A DNA stretch of 64,000 bases from Sphingomonas sp. PP-F2F-G114-C0414 (GCF_003688595.1 NZ_RCWT01000012.1:310001-374000); one strand, 5' to 3'; numbered from the stretch's first letter, positions 26,405 to 35,412 are shown. Notes: a model not told the origin generated them from the sequence alone. Numbers and translations: made by a program.

Positions 26405-27106
26405 GTGAAAAAGGCCGACGTCGTCGAATTCTATGCGAGGCTGGCTGAGGCCGATCCGCATCCCGAGACCGAACTCGAGTTCGTCAATCCGTACACGCTG
26501 GTCGTTGCGGTCGCGCTATCGGCGCAGGCGACCGATGTCGGCGTCAACAAGGCGACGCGCGCGCTGTTCCGCGAGGTCGACACGCCCGCGAAGATGGTCG
26601 CGCTCGGGCTCGATGCACTGAAGGGGCACATCAAGACGATCGGGCTCTACAACACCAAGGCGAAGAACGTCATCGCGCTCTCGCAGATGCTGATCGACGA
26701 CTATGGCGGCGAAGTGCCCAACGACCGCGATGCGCTCGAGCGGCTGCCGGGCGTCGGTCGCAAGACTGCCAACGTCGTGCTGAACGTCGCGTTCGGCGCG
26801 GAGACGTTCGCGGTCGACACGCATATCTTCCGGGTCGGCAACCGCACCGGCCTCGCCCGCGGCAAGACCCCGCTCGCGGTCGAACTGAAACTCGACAAGG
26901 CGACGCCGCAGCCGTTCCGCCTGCACGCGCACCACTGGCTGATCCTGCACGGCCGCTATGTCTGCAAGGCACGGACGCCCGAATGCTGGCGGTGCATCGT
27001 CAACGACCTGTGCGCCTACAAACCCAAGACGCCGCGGCCCAAGGAGCGGGGCAAGAGCACGGGCGGAACGGCGAGCTTGCCAAGTATGCCAAATACGGAG
27101 TCATGA
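26405..27106 (+). CDS. nth: Endonuclease III
   Basis: 233 residues. The helix-hairpin-helix LERLPGVGRKTANVVLNVAFG includes the catalytic lysine, and VDTHIFRV includes the catalytic aspartate. The C-terminal CKARTPECWRCIVNDLC gives the C-x6-C-x2-C-x5-C 4Fe-4S loop. It is a base-excision glycosylase/AP lyase for oxidised pyrimidines. The start is GTG 26405, giving MKKADVVEFY and no overlap with dapB. A Lys/Arg-rich tail follows the iron-sulfur loop. Confidence 0.95.
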   Translation: MKKADVVEFYARLAEADPHPETELEFVNPYTLVVAVALSAQATDVGVNKATRALFREVDTPAKMVALGLDALKGHIKTIGLYNTKAKNVIALSQMLIDDYGGEVPNDRDALERLPGVGRKTANVVLNVAFGAETFAVDTHIFRVGNRTGLARGKTPLAVELKLDKATPQPFRLHAHHWLILHGRYVCKARTPECWRCIVNDLCAYKPKTPRPKERGKSTGGTASLPSMPNTES

Positions 27107-27241
27107 CGCGTTTTGCACAGGTCTAACGGATGCATATCACCGTCTCGTGCGACTAATACGCGCGCGACCGACACAGCGCGACAGCGATCAGCATGAAAAC
27201 GGCTGGCGCAGCCCGCCACGCTTTGCTAGGCGAGCCATCCG

Positions 27242-27318
<77 letters not shown>

Positions 27319-27336
27319 AACTTCATTTATTTCCCC

Positions 27337-27600
27337 CTAATTTAACGCCTTAGCGGCATCTTTGGCTAACCTTTCCGCAAGGTTAGCCAAAAGCTTGTCT
27401 GCGGCAGTGTCTGAAAGCGTGCGCTGATCAGCCGCTGCAGTGTACCGCGCGACCTCGCTGTCGGTCGTATGACCGGTCCACGCCTTGATCTCTTGGTTCG
27501 AGCAACCGGCCTCAGCGCCGCGCGGCGGCTTTGCGCAGGCCGTGCGCCGAGCAATTCGGCGAACCGCGAGGTGTTCGATGGATTCTGGCAGATCGTCATC
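27337..27600 (-). pseudogene. Tyrosine recombinase (integrase) C-terminal remnant, frameshifted
   Basis: Read on the minus strand, about 27543-27580 gives NCSAHGLRKAAARR and then a stop; the protein resumes in another frame as EAGCSNQEIKAWTGHTTDSEVARYT to the TAG at 27337. The second-box HxxR (HGLR), the GH motif and the nucleophilic tyrosine (RYT) are recognisable, while the first catalytic arginine and the whole N-terminal half are missing. A loss of a few bases between the two pieces explains the frame change. It lies 18 bases from attL pointing at it, the normal place for the element's integrase. Confidence 0.8.
27362..27390. promoter_or_regulatory. Inverted TTGGCTAACC / GGTTAGCCAA pair (likely integrase arm sites, left end)
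   Basis: Perfect 10-base inverted copies at 27362-27371 and 27381-27390, within the last codons of the integrase remnant. The same word occurs twice near the right end. Confidence 0.6.
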
Positions 27601-27627
27601 GACGATTTCGGTTCCATCACCCACAGC

Positions 27628-27849
27628 ATGGAGAACGATACACGCCAGACCTATGCGCGGACGTACCTGACGGGGATCTGTCGCGAGGTAGGCGTGCCGC
27701 TCAGCGTCGACCTCATGATCGAACTGAGCCGTGCGCGCGGCAAGCTCACTTATGACATGGTCTGGCGCCGGTTCGATCAGGTCCTCGCCTCACGCGAGGA
27801 ACAGCCGGATCATCCCATAGAGTCCGCTCGACAGACCCGCGACGCATAG
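27628..27849 (+). CDS. Small hypothetical protein in the integrative element
   Basis: 73 residues: MENDTRQTYARTYLTGICREVG, then a basic, helical middle with a charged C-terminus. Codon use is like that of the chromosome. I recognise no family. The start has only weak Shine-Dalgarno support, and the reading frame is open much further upstream, antisense to the integrase remnant, so it may be a chance frame or a truncated gene. Confidence 0.3.
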   Translation: MENDTRQTYARTYLTGICREVGVPLSVDLMIELSRARGKLTYDMVWRRFDQVLASREEQPDHPIESARQTRDA

Positions 27850-27941
27850 GCCGGTCATGACGACCGGCTCGAGCGATCGGAGCAACCTGATCATCGTCCC
27901 GCCCTCCCCGACCCGCGGGGGCGGCCCGACGCCGCCCTTCG

Positions 27942-28103
27942 GCCCGTCTACCCCAAATATGGCGCAAGAACCCCCGCCTCGCCCCCGAGCTTTTCGGGTG
28001 GCTATGGATGCAGTTTGCGGATGTGCCGCAGATCGCGGAAACTCTAGCCTTTAGGGGCGATCCTAAGCCTGTCGGTTGGATGCAAATTGCTGCACGTGGA
28101 TGA
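27942..28103 (+). pseudogene. C-terminal gene fragment of unknown family
   Basis: Read from about 27942 to the TGA at 28101, the frame gives a protein-like end: RLPQIWRKNPRLAPELF, GWLWMQFADVPQIAETLAF, then RGDPKPVGWMQIAARG. There is no start codon in the same frame and the upstream part is low-complexity Pro/Arg, so it looks like the tail of a deleted gene. Between here and 28318, the minus strand at about 28190-28262 also reads RSIGALDELTAFVRERLINERR and a stop, probably a second short fragment. Neither is assigned a function. Confidence 0.45.
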
Positions 28104-28318
28104 ATACTATGTAGTGCAACGTCACAAGTTCGACTGAGACGTTTGGGGGGAATGGGGATGGTCGGTTCGGCGAAATTGGCTCCCCGCTACCGGCGCTCGT
28201 TGATCAGCCTTTCTCTGACAAAAGCCGTCAACTCATCAAGTGCACCGATTGACCGGATGATGGGGACAGCTCACCGTACCAGTCTATTCAACTCAGCCCG
28301 TTAGTAAGGTCACAAATC

Positions 28319-29251
28319 ATGATCAAAGTTGATCCCTTTTTCAAACCAGTCACTGTCAGCCTGACGTGGGCACGAAAATCTATTGAGCTAGCTCAAACTG
28401 CAATTTATGGTTTTTTCCTAAATCCGAAACACACTGAACAGTTTACTTCCTTTGACAAGCGTACCGGCATGACTACGCTCAAGGTTCGATTATTAGCTGA
28501 AATACCGTGTGACTATCATCAGCACGTGTCCGAAGCTCTCATGCATACGAAGCATGCCTTCGATCAAATCATTCACGCCGGCTGTGATGCCATTGGAAAG
28601 CCGATAGAGAAATCAAGTTATCCGTGGGCGACAAATCCAACGCAATTGGAAGGTCGATTCAAGCAAATGAAGATGCCGACAGAATTTCAAGAATTGATCA
28701 GAATTCAAGCGCCATACGCCTCTAATCCCGACGGCAGAGGTGATACGTTCATAAGAGATATATCGACTATAATAAACAAAAAACATGATATAGGCATAAA
28801 GGTGGCAGCGTCCGCCGATGTGAGAGATATTGAACTTAGACTGCCAACTGCAAGTATAGATATTTTGATGGGCCAATGTAACTATCTGAGCAAGGAGATA
28901 GACATACTTAGATGGCGTGGAGATATTGGGTCTGGTCAGGGATTTTATAAGGTTTCATATTGTGCAGCGCTAGATGCGCCAGGAGAATTGGGAAATACTC
29001 CGGCTGACGTCTCCGCTCTGGGCTTTTTGCACAAGGCTGAGATAGTTTGTGAAAGCTTCAAGTTGAGGTGCGAAGAGATAAGCTCAGACGGTGGAAACAA
29101 AGCTCCGAACGATGGCTGGGCATCGCACGCGGTCGCCGCCACGGACTGGCGCTCCAGATTTATCCATAAGCCAGGACAAAACGCTGTGCATCCGCCAGTC
29201 AGACTCGAGGAACTCACTCGCGTAGCTCGTTCCGATGGGGGCGATGGATAG
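28319..29251 (+). CDS. Hypothetical AT-rich cargo protein
   Basis: 310 residues. The GC content is clearly below the neighbours and A/T-ending codons are common, so it was acquired. TAAGGT precedes the ATG by about eight bases. No signal peptide or membrane segment is seen. The pattern HTKHAFDQIIHAGCDAIG, SSYPWA, IRIQAPYAS and IINKKHDIGIKV resembles a widespread uncharacterised bacterial family with an R/K..(F/L)D motif, YP(F/W), a QPY-like motif and KH in that order. No catalytic residues are known to me, so I give no function. As the main unique cargo of the element it could be a defence or host-interaction gene; that is speculation. Confidence 0.75.
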   Translation: MIKVDPFFKPVTVSLTWARKSIELAQTAIYGFFLNPKHTEQFTSFDKRTGMTTLKVRLLAEIPCDYHQHVSEALMHTKHAFDQIIHAGCDAIGKPIEKSSYPWATNPTQLEGRFKQMKMPTEFQELIRIQAPYASNPDGRGDTFIRDISTIINKKHDIGIKVAASADVRDIELRLPTASIDILMGQCNYLSKEIDILRWRGDIGSGQGFYKVSYCAALDAPGELGNTPADVSALGFLHKAEIVCESFKLRCEEISSDGGNKAPNDGWASHAVAATDWRSRFIHKPGQNAVHPPVRLEELTRVARSDGGDG

Positions 29252-29421
29252 CTTACTACCCGAGAAAACTATAACATCACTAATCCTAGCTGTTATTGCC
29301 GCTCAAGCATCTGAGATCGGACGATAATTTTATTAGGCCGCGATCCTAATACCTCCTAAATTTTGCTGCTGAACACCCCCAATCTCTTTGATATCCCACG
29401 GTTTTTCTTACCACTGGAATT

Positions 29422-29457
29422 GCATCCTTCCGAGGATGCACGGGACGGAGCAACCCG
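29422..29457 (+). repeat. 36-nt structured repeat, upstream of the chemoreceptor gene
   Basis: GCATCC, six bases, GGATGC forms a hairpin, followed by ACGGGA and a second small stem CGG...CCG around GCAA. A second copy with four differences lies at 31516-31551, just after the chemoreceptor gene. The gap 29252-29584 (333 bases, AT-rich) holds nothing else recognisable. Confidence 0.7.
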
Positions 29458-29584
29458 ATCATTCCTGATGCAAATTACCCCCCTGCAACAAGCGGGTCAG
29501 CACTTAAATAGTCAACAGTGCCCGCTCCCTGACTCGATCCTCCTATGATTGTAGGAATATTACTGAAACGGGCCTACGAAGCAG

Positions 29585-31351
29585 ATGTCGATCGCGAACA
29601 TGGTACGCGCCGGAACGGCGGCGTTGATAACTTTGTTGCTGGTTGCGGCCCTAGTGGCGGCTACCAGGGTTAATGCGATCCGCATGGGGGGTGACATGCA
29701 GGTCAAGTCGCAACAGGCGGCCGATCTGATCGCTGACGTCCTTCCGCCGCCGGAATATGTGATCGAGCCCTATCTGGAGGTCATGTTGCTGCGTGAACAG
29801 CCGCAACGGATAGCGGAGGTACGAGCCCGCCTGCAAAAGCTCCACGCGGACTATACGACCCGTCATAATTACTGGGTCGGAGCAAACCTTGCACCAGAAC
29901 TAAAACGGGGTGTCACCGAGGCCACCCACGCCCCCGCTGCCGCCTTCTGGCATGAACTCGAAAGCAACTACCTTCCCGCGATCCAACGCGGCGACCGGGT
30001 TGCGGCGGACCGCAGCTATGCAACTCTGAGCGGCTATTATACCGCGCACCGCCAGCAGGTGGACGCGCTCGTGACGACCGCCACGACCTATCAGTCGGCG
30101 CTTGAAGTCGAGGCTGCTGCGGTGCTGCGGACGGCGCTAATCTGGCTTTGCGGGTTGGCGGCGCTGCTGCTCGTGCTGATCATCACGGCATCCTACACGC
30201 TGCTCCGCAAGGTGGTCCGCCCGTTGGTGGAGGTGTCGGATGTAACCGCACGGCTCGCGGTTGGGGAACAGGCAACCGTGCCGCACCGCGGCCGCCGCGA
30301 CGAACTGGGCCGTATCGCCGATGCTGTGGAACAGTTCCGTTCGGCATCTGCCGCGCGCACCGCGCAGGATGCCCGGTCCGCAGCCGAACAGCAGGAAGTA
30401 ACGGCTGCGCTCAGCAGCGGCCTGCTGGCGCTCCACCGCGGCGACCTCACCGCCGAGATTCGCGGCGACTTCCCGCAATCCTATGTTGCACTCAAAACGA
30501 ACTTCAACGCCGCACTGGCGGGCTTGCGCACTCTGATCGCGGCGGTGAGCGAAAGTGCGGCCAGGATCAGCACCGGTTCGGGCGAGATCGCGCACGCTTC
30601 CGAAGACCTAGCGCGTCGCACTGAATCGAACGCCGCCAGTCTCGAACAAACCTCCGCCTCCGTGGCGCAGATGGATACCCGGCTCGGAGCAACCGCCGCA
30701 TCGGCAATTCGCACCGTGGAACGTGCCGATGGCGCCATTGTCAGCGTCGGTAATGGCCGCACCGTTGCCGGAGAAGCGGTGCAGGCGATGACCCGCGTGT
30801 CGGACAGCGCCAAGGACATCGATGACGTGATCGAAGGGCTCGACAAGATCGCTTTCCAGACCCGCGTCCTCGCCATGAATGCCGCAGTGGAAGCCGGCCG
30901 CGCCGGGGACGCGGGCCGCGGTTTCGCCGTGGTTGCGGATCTCGTCTCAGCGCTGGCAATGCGCGCAGAGGAGGAGGCCGGCCGGGCCCGTGAACAGCTT
31001 ACCGCGACGCAGGCCGGTATCCTCACGGCAGTCGGCATGGTGCAGCGGGTCGACGGCGCACTCGCCGACATTTCTACAGATGTGGTGGAAGTGCATGGCC
31101 TGCTCAAACGCATCGCCGATGACAACCAAGCTCAATCTACCGCTGTGTCGCAGATCAACGCCGCCATCGGCACGATGGACCGTTCGACCCAGCAGAACGC
31201 CGCTATGGTGGAGCAAACCTCCGCTGCTGCGCGGACTCTATCGAGTGAGGTGCTGGCGCTTGCCGAACAGGCTGCACGTTTCAACACGAACGCTGAAACT
31301 GCCCCGCGTGCGCACAATACCCGAGAACAGCACCTCGAAATGGCGGGGTAA
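29585..31351 (+). CDS. Methyl-accepting chemotaxis protein
   Basis: 588 residues. A membrane segment is at about 9-27 and a second at about 184-206 (LIWLCGLAALLLVLIITASY), with a ~155-residue periplasmic four-helix-type sensor domain between. HAMP (about 207-260) and a long signalling coiled coil follow; the tip reads IDDVIEGLDKIAFQTRVLAMNAAVEAGRAGDAGRGFAVV, the hallmark of MCPs (usual N at IAFQTN is R here). No CheW/CheA or flagellar genes are nearby. Carriage on a mobile element is unusual. No C-terminal methyltransferase-tether pentapeptide is seen. Confidence 0.93.
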   Translation: MSIANMVRAGTAALITLLLVAALVAATRVNAIRMGGDMQVKSQQAADLIADVLPPPEYVIEPYLEVMLLREQPQRIAEVRARLQKLHADYTTRHNYWVGANLAPELKRGVTEATHAPAAAFWHELESNYLPAIQRGDRVAADRSYATLSGYYTAHRQQVDALVTTATTYQSALEVEAAAVLRTALIWLCGLAALLLVLIITASYTLLRKVVRPLVEVSDVTARLAVGEQATVPHRGRRDELGRIADAVEQFRSASAARTAQDARSAAEQQEVTAALSSGLLALHRGDLTAEIRGDFPQSYVALKTNFNAALAGLRTLIAAVSESAARISTGSGEIAHASEDLARRTESNAASLEQTSASVAQMDTRLGATAASAIRTVERADGAIVSVGNGRTVAGEAVQAMTRVSDSAKDIDDVIEGLDKIAFQTRVLAMNAAVEAGRAGDAGRGFAVVADLVSALAMRAEEEAGRAREQLTATQAGILTAVGMVQRVDGALADISTDVVEVHGLLKRIADDNQAQSTAVSQINAAIGTMDRSTQQNAAMVEQTSAAARTLSSEVLALAEQAARFNTNAETAPRAHNTREQHLEMAG

Positions 31352-31515
31352 GCCATTGGGCCGGACTCACGCTGATGCCAAATGCCACATGGCGTTGGCA
31401 TGCTCGGAACCCGCGAAGGTAATCATCCTTCGGATATCCTGCGATACTTCTCTATCCTACTTCGCAACAGACCAAAGAGGCGCGAAGTAAACGGGTTGAA
31501 CGGCACCCAATTTGC

Positions 31516-31551
31516 GCATCCTCCCCAGGATGCACGGGACGGCGCAAGCCG
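31516..31551 (+). repeat. 36-nt structured repeat, downstream of the chemoreceptor gene
   Basis: Second copy of the 29422-29457 element: GCATCC, TCCCCA, GGATGC, then ACGGGA and a perfect stem CGGC/GCCG closed by a GCAA tetraloop. The interval 31352-31661 (310 bases) has no other recognisable feature. Confidence 0.7.
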
Positions 31552-31661
31552 GCACGCTCACCTGTGGTCGCTGGATGCTGAACCCGTTGGGTTCGGGGCC
31601 TCGGGGGCTTGGTGGAGCTTCAAACTGCGCGCGCCATAGGCGTTCCTTCGATATTTAGATC

Positions 31662-32357
31662 TTACCGGGCCTCTGTGTGACCGCTCGGCGGATTTGCACT
31701 ATCAACGAAGGCGCGGACGCGGGCGAGGATAGCGCGCAGCTCGGGGTTCTCGACCTCGGCGATCACGTCGACGACCGTCGCAGTGTCCAGCTTCTTCTGC
31801 CGCGCAAGCTTCTCGGCGACAGCAGGGACGAACTCGTTAGGCTTACGGAGCATGCGCCGCACGCACTCGCGCACCGTCGGCGGCTGGAGCAAGATGAAGG
31901 CGTTCGAGATCTGCTCGCTCTGCTGCTCATCAGGCAGGGCGTCCTCGATCGGTACGCACCGCCCGATCCAGTCGGGGAAGCCGCATCCCTTTAGGCGCGC
32001 GACGGCCTCTACAACGGCGCTACGCGATTTGCGTATCTTGTCAGCGATCCACTTGTAGGTCGGATCGAGCCGGCCGTCCTTACGGCCGCGCAGGCGCAGC
32101 AGGCAGCGCAGGACGTCGAGCCCGATCGAACCGAGGGCACCGTTGCGCTTCCCCGGAAGCTTGGTCTCATGCTCGAACGCCTCGGCCGCACGCATCCGCG
32201 CGTTGTGTTCAGCCTTCGGAAACGTGTTGTGCGTGCGCCACAGGGATGCCTCGGAACCACCAGCATTGCTGCTATTACGACGGACGTGCGACCTTGAGCG
32301 CGGACGGTCACGGATGCCTGTCGTGACCTCGCTGAAAGAGCGCGCGAGAGTGCTCAC
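31662..32357 (-). CDS. Helix-turn-helix replication-initiator-like protein
   Basis: Up to 231 residues; the GTG at 32357 opens the frame, but the true start may be further in (ATG near residue 55). The core GLDVLRCLLRLRGRKDGRLDPTYKWIADKIRKSRSAVVEAVARLKGCGF matches a winged-helix domain common in plasmid or integrative-element replication proteins of sphingomonads and relatives, where it reads L..L......TG.L.PS...IA......R.TV..AL.RL...G. It may initiate replication of the excised element or act as a regulator. It lies at the right end of the element, about 100 bases from attR. Confidence 0.65.
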   Translation of the reverse strand: MSTLARSFSEVTTGIRDRPRSRSHVRRNSSNAGGSEASLWRTHNTFPKAEHNARMRAAEAFEHETKLPGKRNGALGSIGLDVLRCLLRLRGRKDGRLDPTYKWIADKIRKSRSAVVEAVARLKGCGFPDWIGRCVPIEDALPDEQQSEQISNAFILLQPPTVRECVRRMLRKPNEFVPAVAEKLARQKKLDTATVVDVIAEVENPELRAILARVRAFVDSANPPSGHTEAR

Positions 32358-32361
32358 GACC

Positions 32362-32422
32362 GGTTAGCCAGTTTGTCGGAGAGCCGCAAAATTCCGTGAC
32401 CGGCACCCTGCCGGTTAGCCAA
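32362..32422. promoter_or_regulatory. Two GGTTAGCCA(G/A) sites, likely integrase arm sites, right end
   Basis: Direct copies at 32362-32371 and 32413-32422, the same word as the inverted pair at the left end, 34 to 94 bases from attR. Confidence 0.55.
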
Positions 32423-32455
32423 GGCAACATATTGAACCAGCGGGATTAACGGAGA

Positions 32456-32471
32456 CCAGTCGGGTGCACCA
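32456..32471 (+). repeat. attR core
   Basis: CCAGTCGGGTGCACCA, identical to the last 16 bases of tRNA-Arg. Here it is not part of a tRNA. Confidence 0.9.
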
Positions 32472-32625
32472 TTTCTCCTTGTCATCTGGTCCAACATCCC
32501 GCCGCTTATGGTCTGCGGCAGGCGAAGAGTTATGCGCTCGGCAGTTGGCTTTGCTTCGATGAAGTCTTCGTCATGGCGCGGGTGGCGGTTGCAGGCGCGA
32601 CCGTGCGCGAGTAGGCGGACAGCCG

Positions 32626-33411
32626 ATGCGGTCGGCGTACCATTCTTCGTCGATCGAGACGCGCGGGTCGGTACGGCGGCGGAGCGTTGCGGTCGGCCTG
32701 ACGATCGTCGCACATATCCTGATCATCCTGTTGCTGCTGCGGCTGGCGCCGTCGATGGTCGCCAAGCCGGTCGAACCGCGCAACCCGGTGACGTTCCAGC
32801 TCGCACCCGACCAGACGACGCCGACCCCGGCCAAGCGGACGCCTTCGCCCACCAAGGTGAAGCGTGCGAGCGGTGGTTCTCCGCAACGTGCGGCGCCGCG
32901 CGCCGATGCCGCGCAGGCGCCCCCCGCGCCGCCCAAATCGCCGCCACCGCTGCCGATCAAGATGCTCGGCGGTATGGAGATGTTCGACGCCGCGGATATC
33001 TCGAAGATGCCGTCGCATCCCGACGACCAGCTTGCCGGCGGCGACGGTGGGAGTGGGTCGGGCAAGGGTAAGGACAGCGGGTCGGTCTATGGTCCGGGCG
33101 AAGGTCCTGGCGGCGAGCGCCTATACCATGTCGAATGGTATCGCCCGCCGACCGGTGCCGAGCTGAACGGCTATTTGAAAAGCCCGCCCCCGCCGAACAG
33201 CTGGGCAAAGATCGCCTGCCGCATGATCGCGAACTATCAGGTTGATAATTGCCGCGCGCTGAGTGAGTCGCCGGTCGGTTCGGGCCTCGCGCGCGCGATG
33301 CGTCAGGCCGCATGGCAGTTCAGGGTCCGCCCCCCGCGCATCGGCGGCAAAACAATCCTCGGCACCCAAGTCGTCATCTATCTCGATTTCGATCAGACAC
33401 CAGCACACTAG
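32626..33411 (+). CDS. Single-pass membrane protein with Pro-rich periplasmic region (TonB-like layout)
   Basis: 261 residues. A basic N-terminus, one membrane segment at about 22-40 (VAVGLTIVAHILIILLLLRL), a Pro/Ala/Lys-rich stretch (about 50-110) and a Gly/Ser-rich linker precede a C-terminal domain ending VVIYLDFDQTPAH. The layout is that of TonB/TolA-like proteins, but I do not recognise the TonB C-terminal fold. It is the first chromosomal gene right of the element. Function unknown. Confidence 0.7.
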   Translation: MRSAYHSSSIETRGSVRRRSVAVGLTIVAHILIILLLLRLAPSMVAKPVEPRNPVTFQLAPDQTTPTPAKRTPSPTKVKRASGGSPQRAAPRADAAQAPPAPPKSPPPLPIKMLGGMEMFDAADISKMPSHPDDQLAGGDGGSGSGKGKDSGSVYGPGEGPGGERLYHVEWYRPPTGAELNGYLKSPPPPNSWAKIACRMIANYQVDNCRALSESPVGSGLARAMRQAAWQFRVRPPRIGGKTILGTQVVIYLDFDQTPAH

Positions 33412-33438
33412 CGCGCCATGATCCCGTATTGACGGGTT

Positions 33439-34467
33439 TCAGGGAAGCGGCCCCGTCGTGCTTGTTGATGGCGCCGTCGGCATCTGCTCGATGATCGGCA
33501 TGGCCGCGCGCGGGGGCGGTTCGGTGACCCCGCCCGGCCCGAGGATTGCGTCGACGTTGCGGCCGTGGAGATGATCGATCTCCGCTTGGCGTCGGCGCAG
33601 GTAGAATTCGCGCGATGCCGCATAGGGGTCGGCGGCGTTGTCGTGCAGGTCCTTCAGCGTGTCGTCGAACTCCGAGCGATGATCGAGCGCGCCGAGGACG
33701 CCGGCCGGGATCGTGTAGGTCGGACTGGTGAACGGCTTGCCGACCGCGACCGGCAGCATCAGCCGATCGACCCCGCCGCCGATCAGATCGCGCAGCGTCG
33801 TCGGGCCGACCAGCGGCAGGAACAGGAACGGCCCGTTCTTGACGCCGTAATAGCCCAGCGTGTTGGCGAACCCGTTCGAGCGGCGCGGCAGGCGGAACGG
33901 CCGGCGCTTGGCGATATCGAGCACGCCCACGGCACCGACCGTCGAGTTGATCGCGAACCGACCGACGGTTTCGACGGCCTTGCCGGGTTTCAGCTGCAGC
34001 AGGAAGTTCACGAACACGATCGGCTCGCGCAGATTGTAGAGGAAATTGTGGATACCGCGGCGGATCGGCGACGGGACGGTCTTCTTGTACTGACGCGCGA
34101 CCGGCCCGACGAACGCCTTGTCGACCGCCTCGGTCGCGTCGAACGCGGTCGCGTTGACCGATCGCAGCGGATCGCCCGCGAGCGCTTTCCGCCCGACGAC
34201 GACGATGTCATGCTGTGGCCCGGCGGTGCTGCCGGCCTTCCGCGGTGCAGGAGTCGTCGCCTCCAGGATCGGTCGATCGGTTTGTGGCGACACGGGGACC
34301 GGTGCGGGCGTGGGGGTAATCGACAGCGACGTTATCGGTGGGCTCGTGGCCTGGTCGTCGACGCGCATCGGCGGTTCGACCGGCTGTTGCGCGGCGAGCG
34401 ACTCGCCGTTCGCCTGCATCGATGTTGCAGCCATCAGCAACGCGGTCGTCCAGGCCAACATATGCAC
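33439..34467 (-). CDS. MlaA/VacJ-family outer-membrane lipid-asymmetry protein
   Basis: 342 residues. The MlaA domain is at about 105-300: DPLRSVNATAFDATEAVDKAF, PSPIRRGIHNFLYNLREP, TVGRFAINSTVGAVGVLDIA, GYYGVKNGPFLFLPLVGPTTLRD. MlaA removes misplaced phospholipids from the outer leaflet. A long Pro/Thr-rich stretch lies before it. Oddly, no lipobox cysteine follows the signal-like N-terminus, although MlaA is normally a lipoprotein. GTG 34467 has AAGGG six bases upstream; ATG 34461 is an alternative. No mlaBCDEF genes adjoin. Confidence 0.88.
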   Translation of the reverse strand: MHMLAWTTALLMAATSMQANGESLAAQQPVEPPMRVDDQATSPPITSLSITPTPAPVPVSPQTDRPILEATTPAPRKAGSTAGPQHDIVVVGRKALAGDPLRSVNATAFDATEAVDKAFVGPVARQYKKTVPSPIRRGIHNFLYNLREPIVFVNFLLQLKPGKAVETVGRFAINSTVGAVGVLDIAKRRPFRLPRRSNGFANTLGYYGVKNGPFLFLPLVGPTTLRDLIGGGVDRLMLPVAVGKPFTSPTYTIPAGVLGALDHRSEFDDTLKDLHDNAADPYAASREFYLRRRQAEIDHLHGRNVDAILGPGGVTEPPPRAAMPIIEQMPTAPSTSTTGPLP

Positions 34468-34649
34468 TCATCACCCTTGTAGCCGGCCGCACTGTGCGCT
34501 CGCCGAAGCAGGGGCGCCACCACAACCCGATCGGTTACAGCCGCTGTGACGATTAGCGCGGCATAGCAAGCACCTAATGATGCCGGACTGTCATATACGG
34601 TAATACAGTGACGGGAATTGTGCCCGCCGTCCGGTTGCGGTCGGCGCGT

Positions 34650-35405
34650 CTAACGAAGCGGTTGCTTCGCGTCGGTCGACAGCGTGCGCGACAGCGTCAC
34701 GAAACCACGGCCGTCGACCTGGATCTCGTTGAACGCCGGGGGCGTGCCGCGCGTCCGCTTCGACAACGTGCCCGCACCGATCATGCGGATCGTCCTGTCC
34801 TCGCGATCGACGGGGATATCGAAGGGATCGTGGACGTGCCCGGACAAGACGGCATGCGCCCCTGCCTCTGCCAGAGCTGTCAGCGCCTCGTCGCCATAGC
34901 GCGTCCTGGCGGTACCCGTCGTCCCACCTTCGATCAGCGGATGATGCGCGGCGACGAAGACGAGATTACCCTTCGGCGCGTCGGCAATAAGCGCCAATGC
35001 ACGCCGCAGCGAGCCTTGCCCCACCCTGCCCTTCGACCAGTTCCACCGCCACTGCGCGCGCGCGGTCGTCTTGAGCGGTACGATCGTCACGCCGGGCAGT
35101 TCCAATGGGCGTTCGATCATCTGCTCGACCGCGGCATAGCGCTGATACGGTGCGAAGATCCGCCGGAACGGGTCCCAATAATAGGGAATGTCGTGATTGC
35201 CGACCTCGAGCGTCACCGGAACGCCGAGCGACCGCAGCCAATCGCCGCCGCGTTCGAACTCGCGCTTGGTCGCGCGCATCGTCAGGTCGCCCGTCATGAT
35301 GACCGCATCGGGTTTTTCCGCGGCGACGCACTGGTCGAACCAGGCGATCGCCGCGGGATCCTCCGCACCGAAATGGACGTCGCTGACGTGGAACAGCTTC
35401 AGCAT
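34650..35405 (-). CDS. Calcineurin-like metallophosphoesterase
   Basis: 251 residues. The metal-binding motifs are in order: SDVHFG, MTGDLT, VGNHDIP, AAHHPL and LSGHVHDPF, a complete class III phosphoesterase set resembling cyclic-nucleotide phosphodiesterase CpdA and relatives. The real substrate is unknown. ATG 35405 gives the standard start MLKLFHVSDVHFG. The stop of the upstream catalase-like gene is eight bases before it, so they form an operon. Confidence 0.88.
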   Translation of the reverse strand: MLKLFHVSDVHFGAEDPAAIAWFDQCVAAEKPDAVIMTGDLTMRATKREFERGGDWLRSLGVPVTLEVGNHDIPYYWDPFRRIFAPYQRYAAVEQMIERPLELPGVTIVPLKTTARAQWRWNWSKGRVGQGSLRRALALIADAPKGNLVFVAAHHPLIEGGTTGTARTRYGDEALTALAEAGAHAVLSGHVHDPFDIPVDREDRTIRMIGAGTLSKRTRGTPPAFNEIQVDGRGFVTLSRTLSTDAKQPLR

Positions 35406-35412
35406 GCGAGGG

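Noticed and set aside
29422..29457. c-di-GMP (GEMM) riboswitch before the chemoreceptor gene
   Set aside because: GGGACG and a GCAA loop recall it, but the order of stems and the conserved core do not match.
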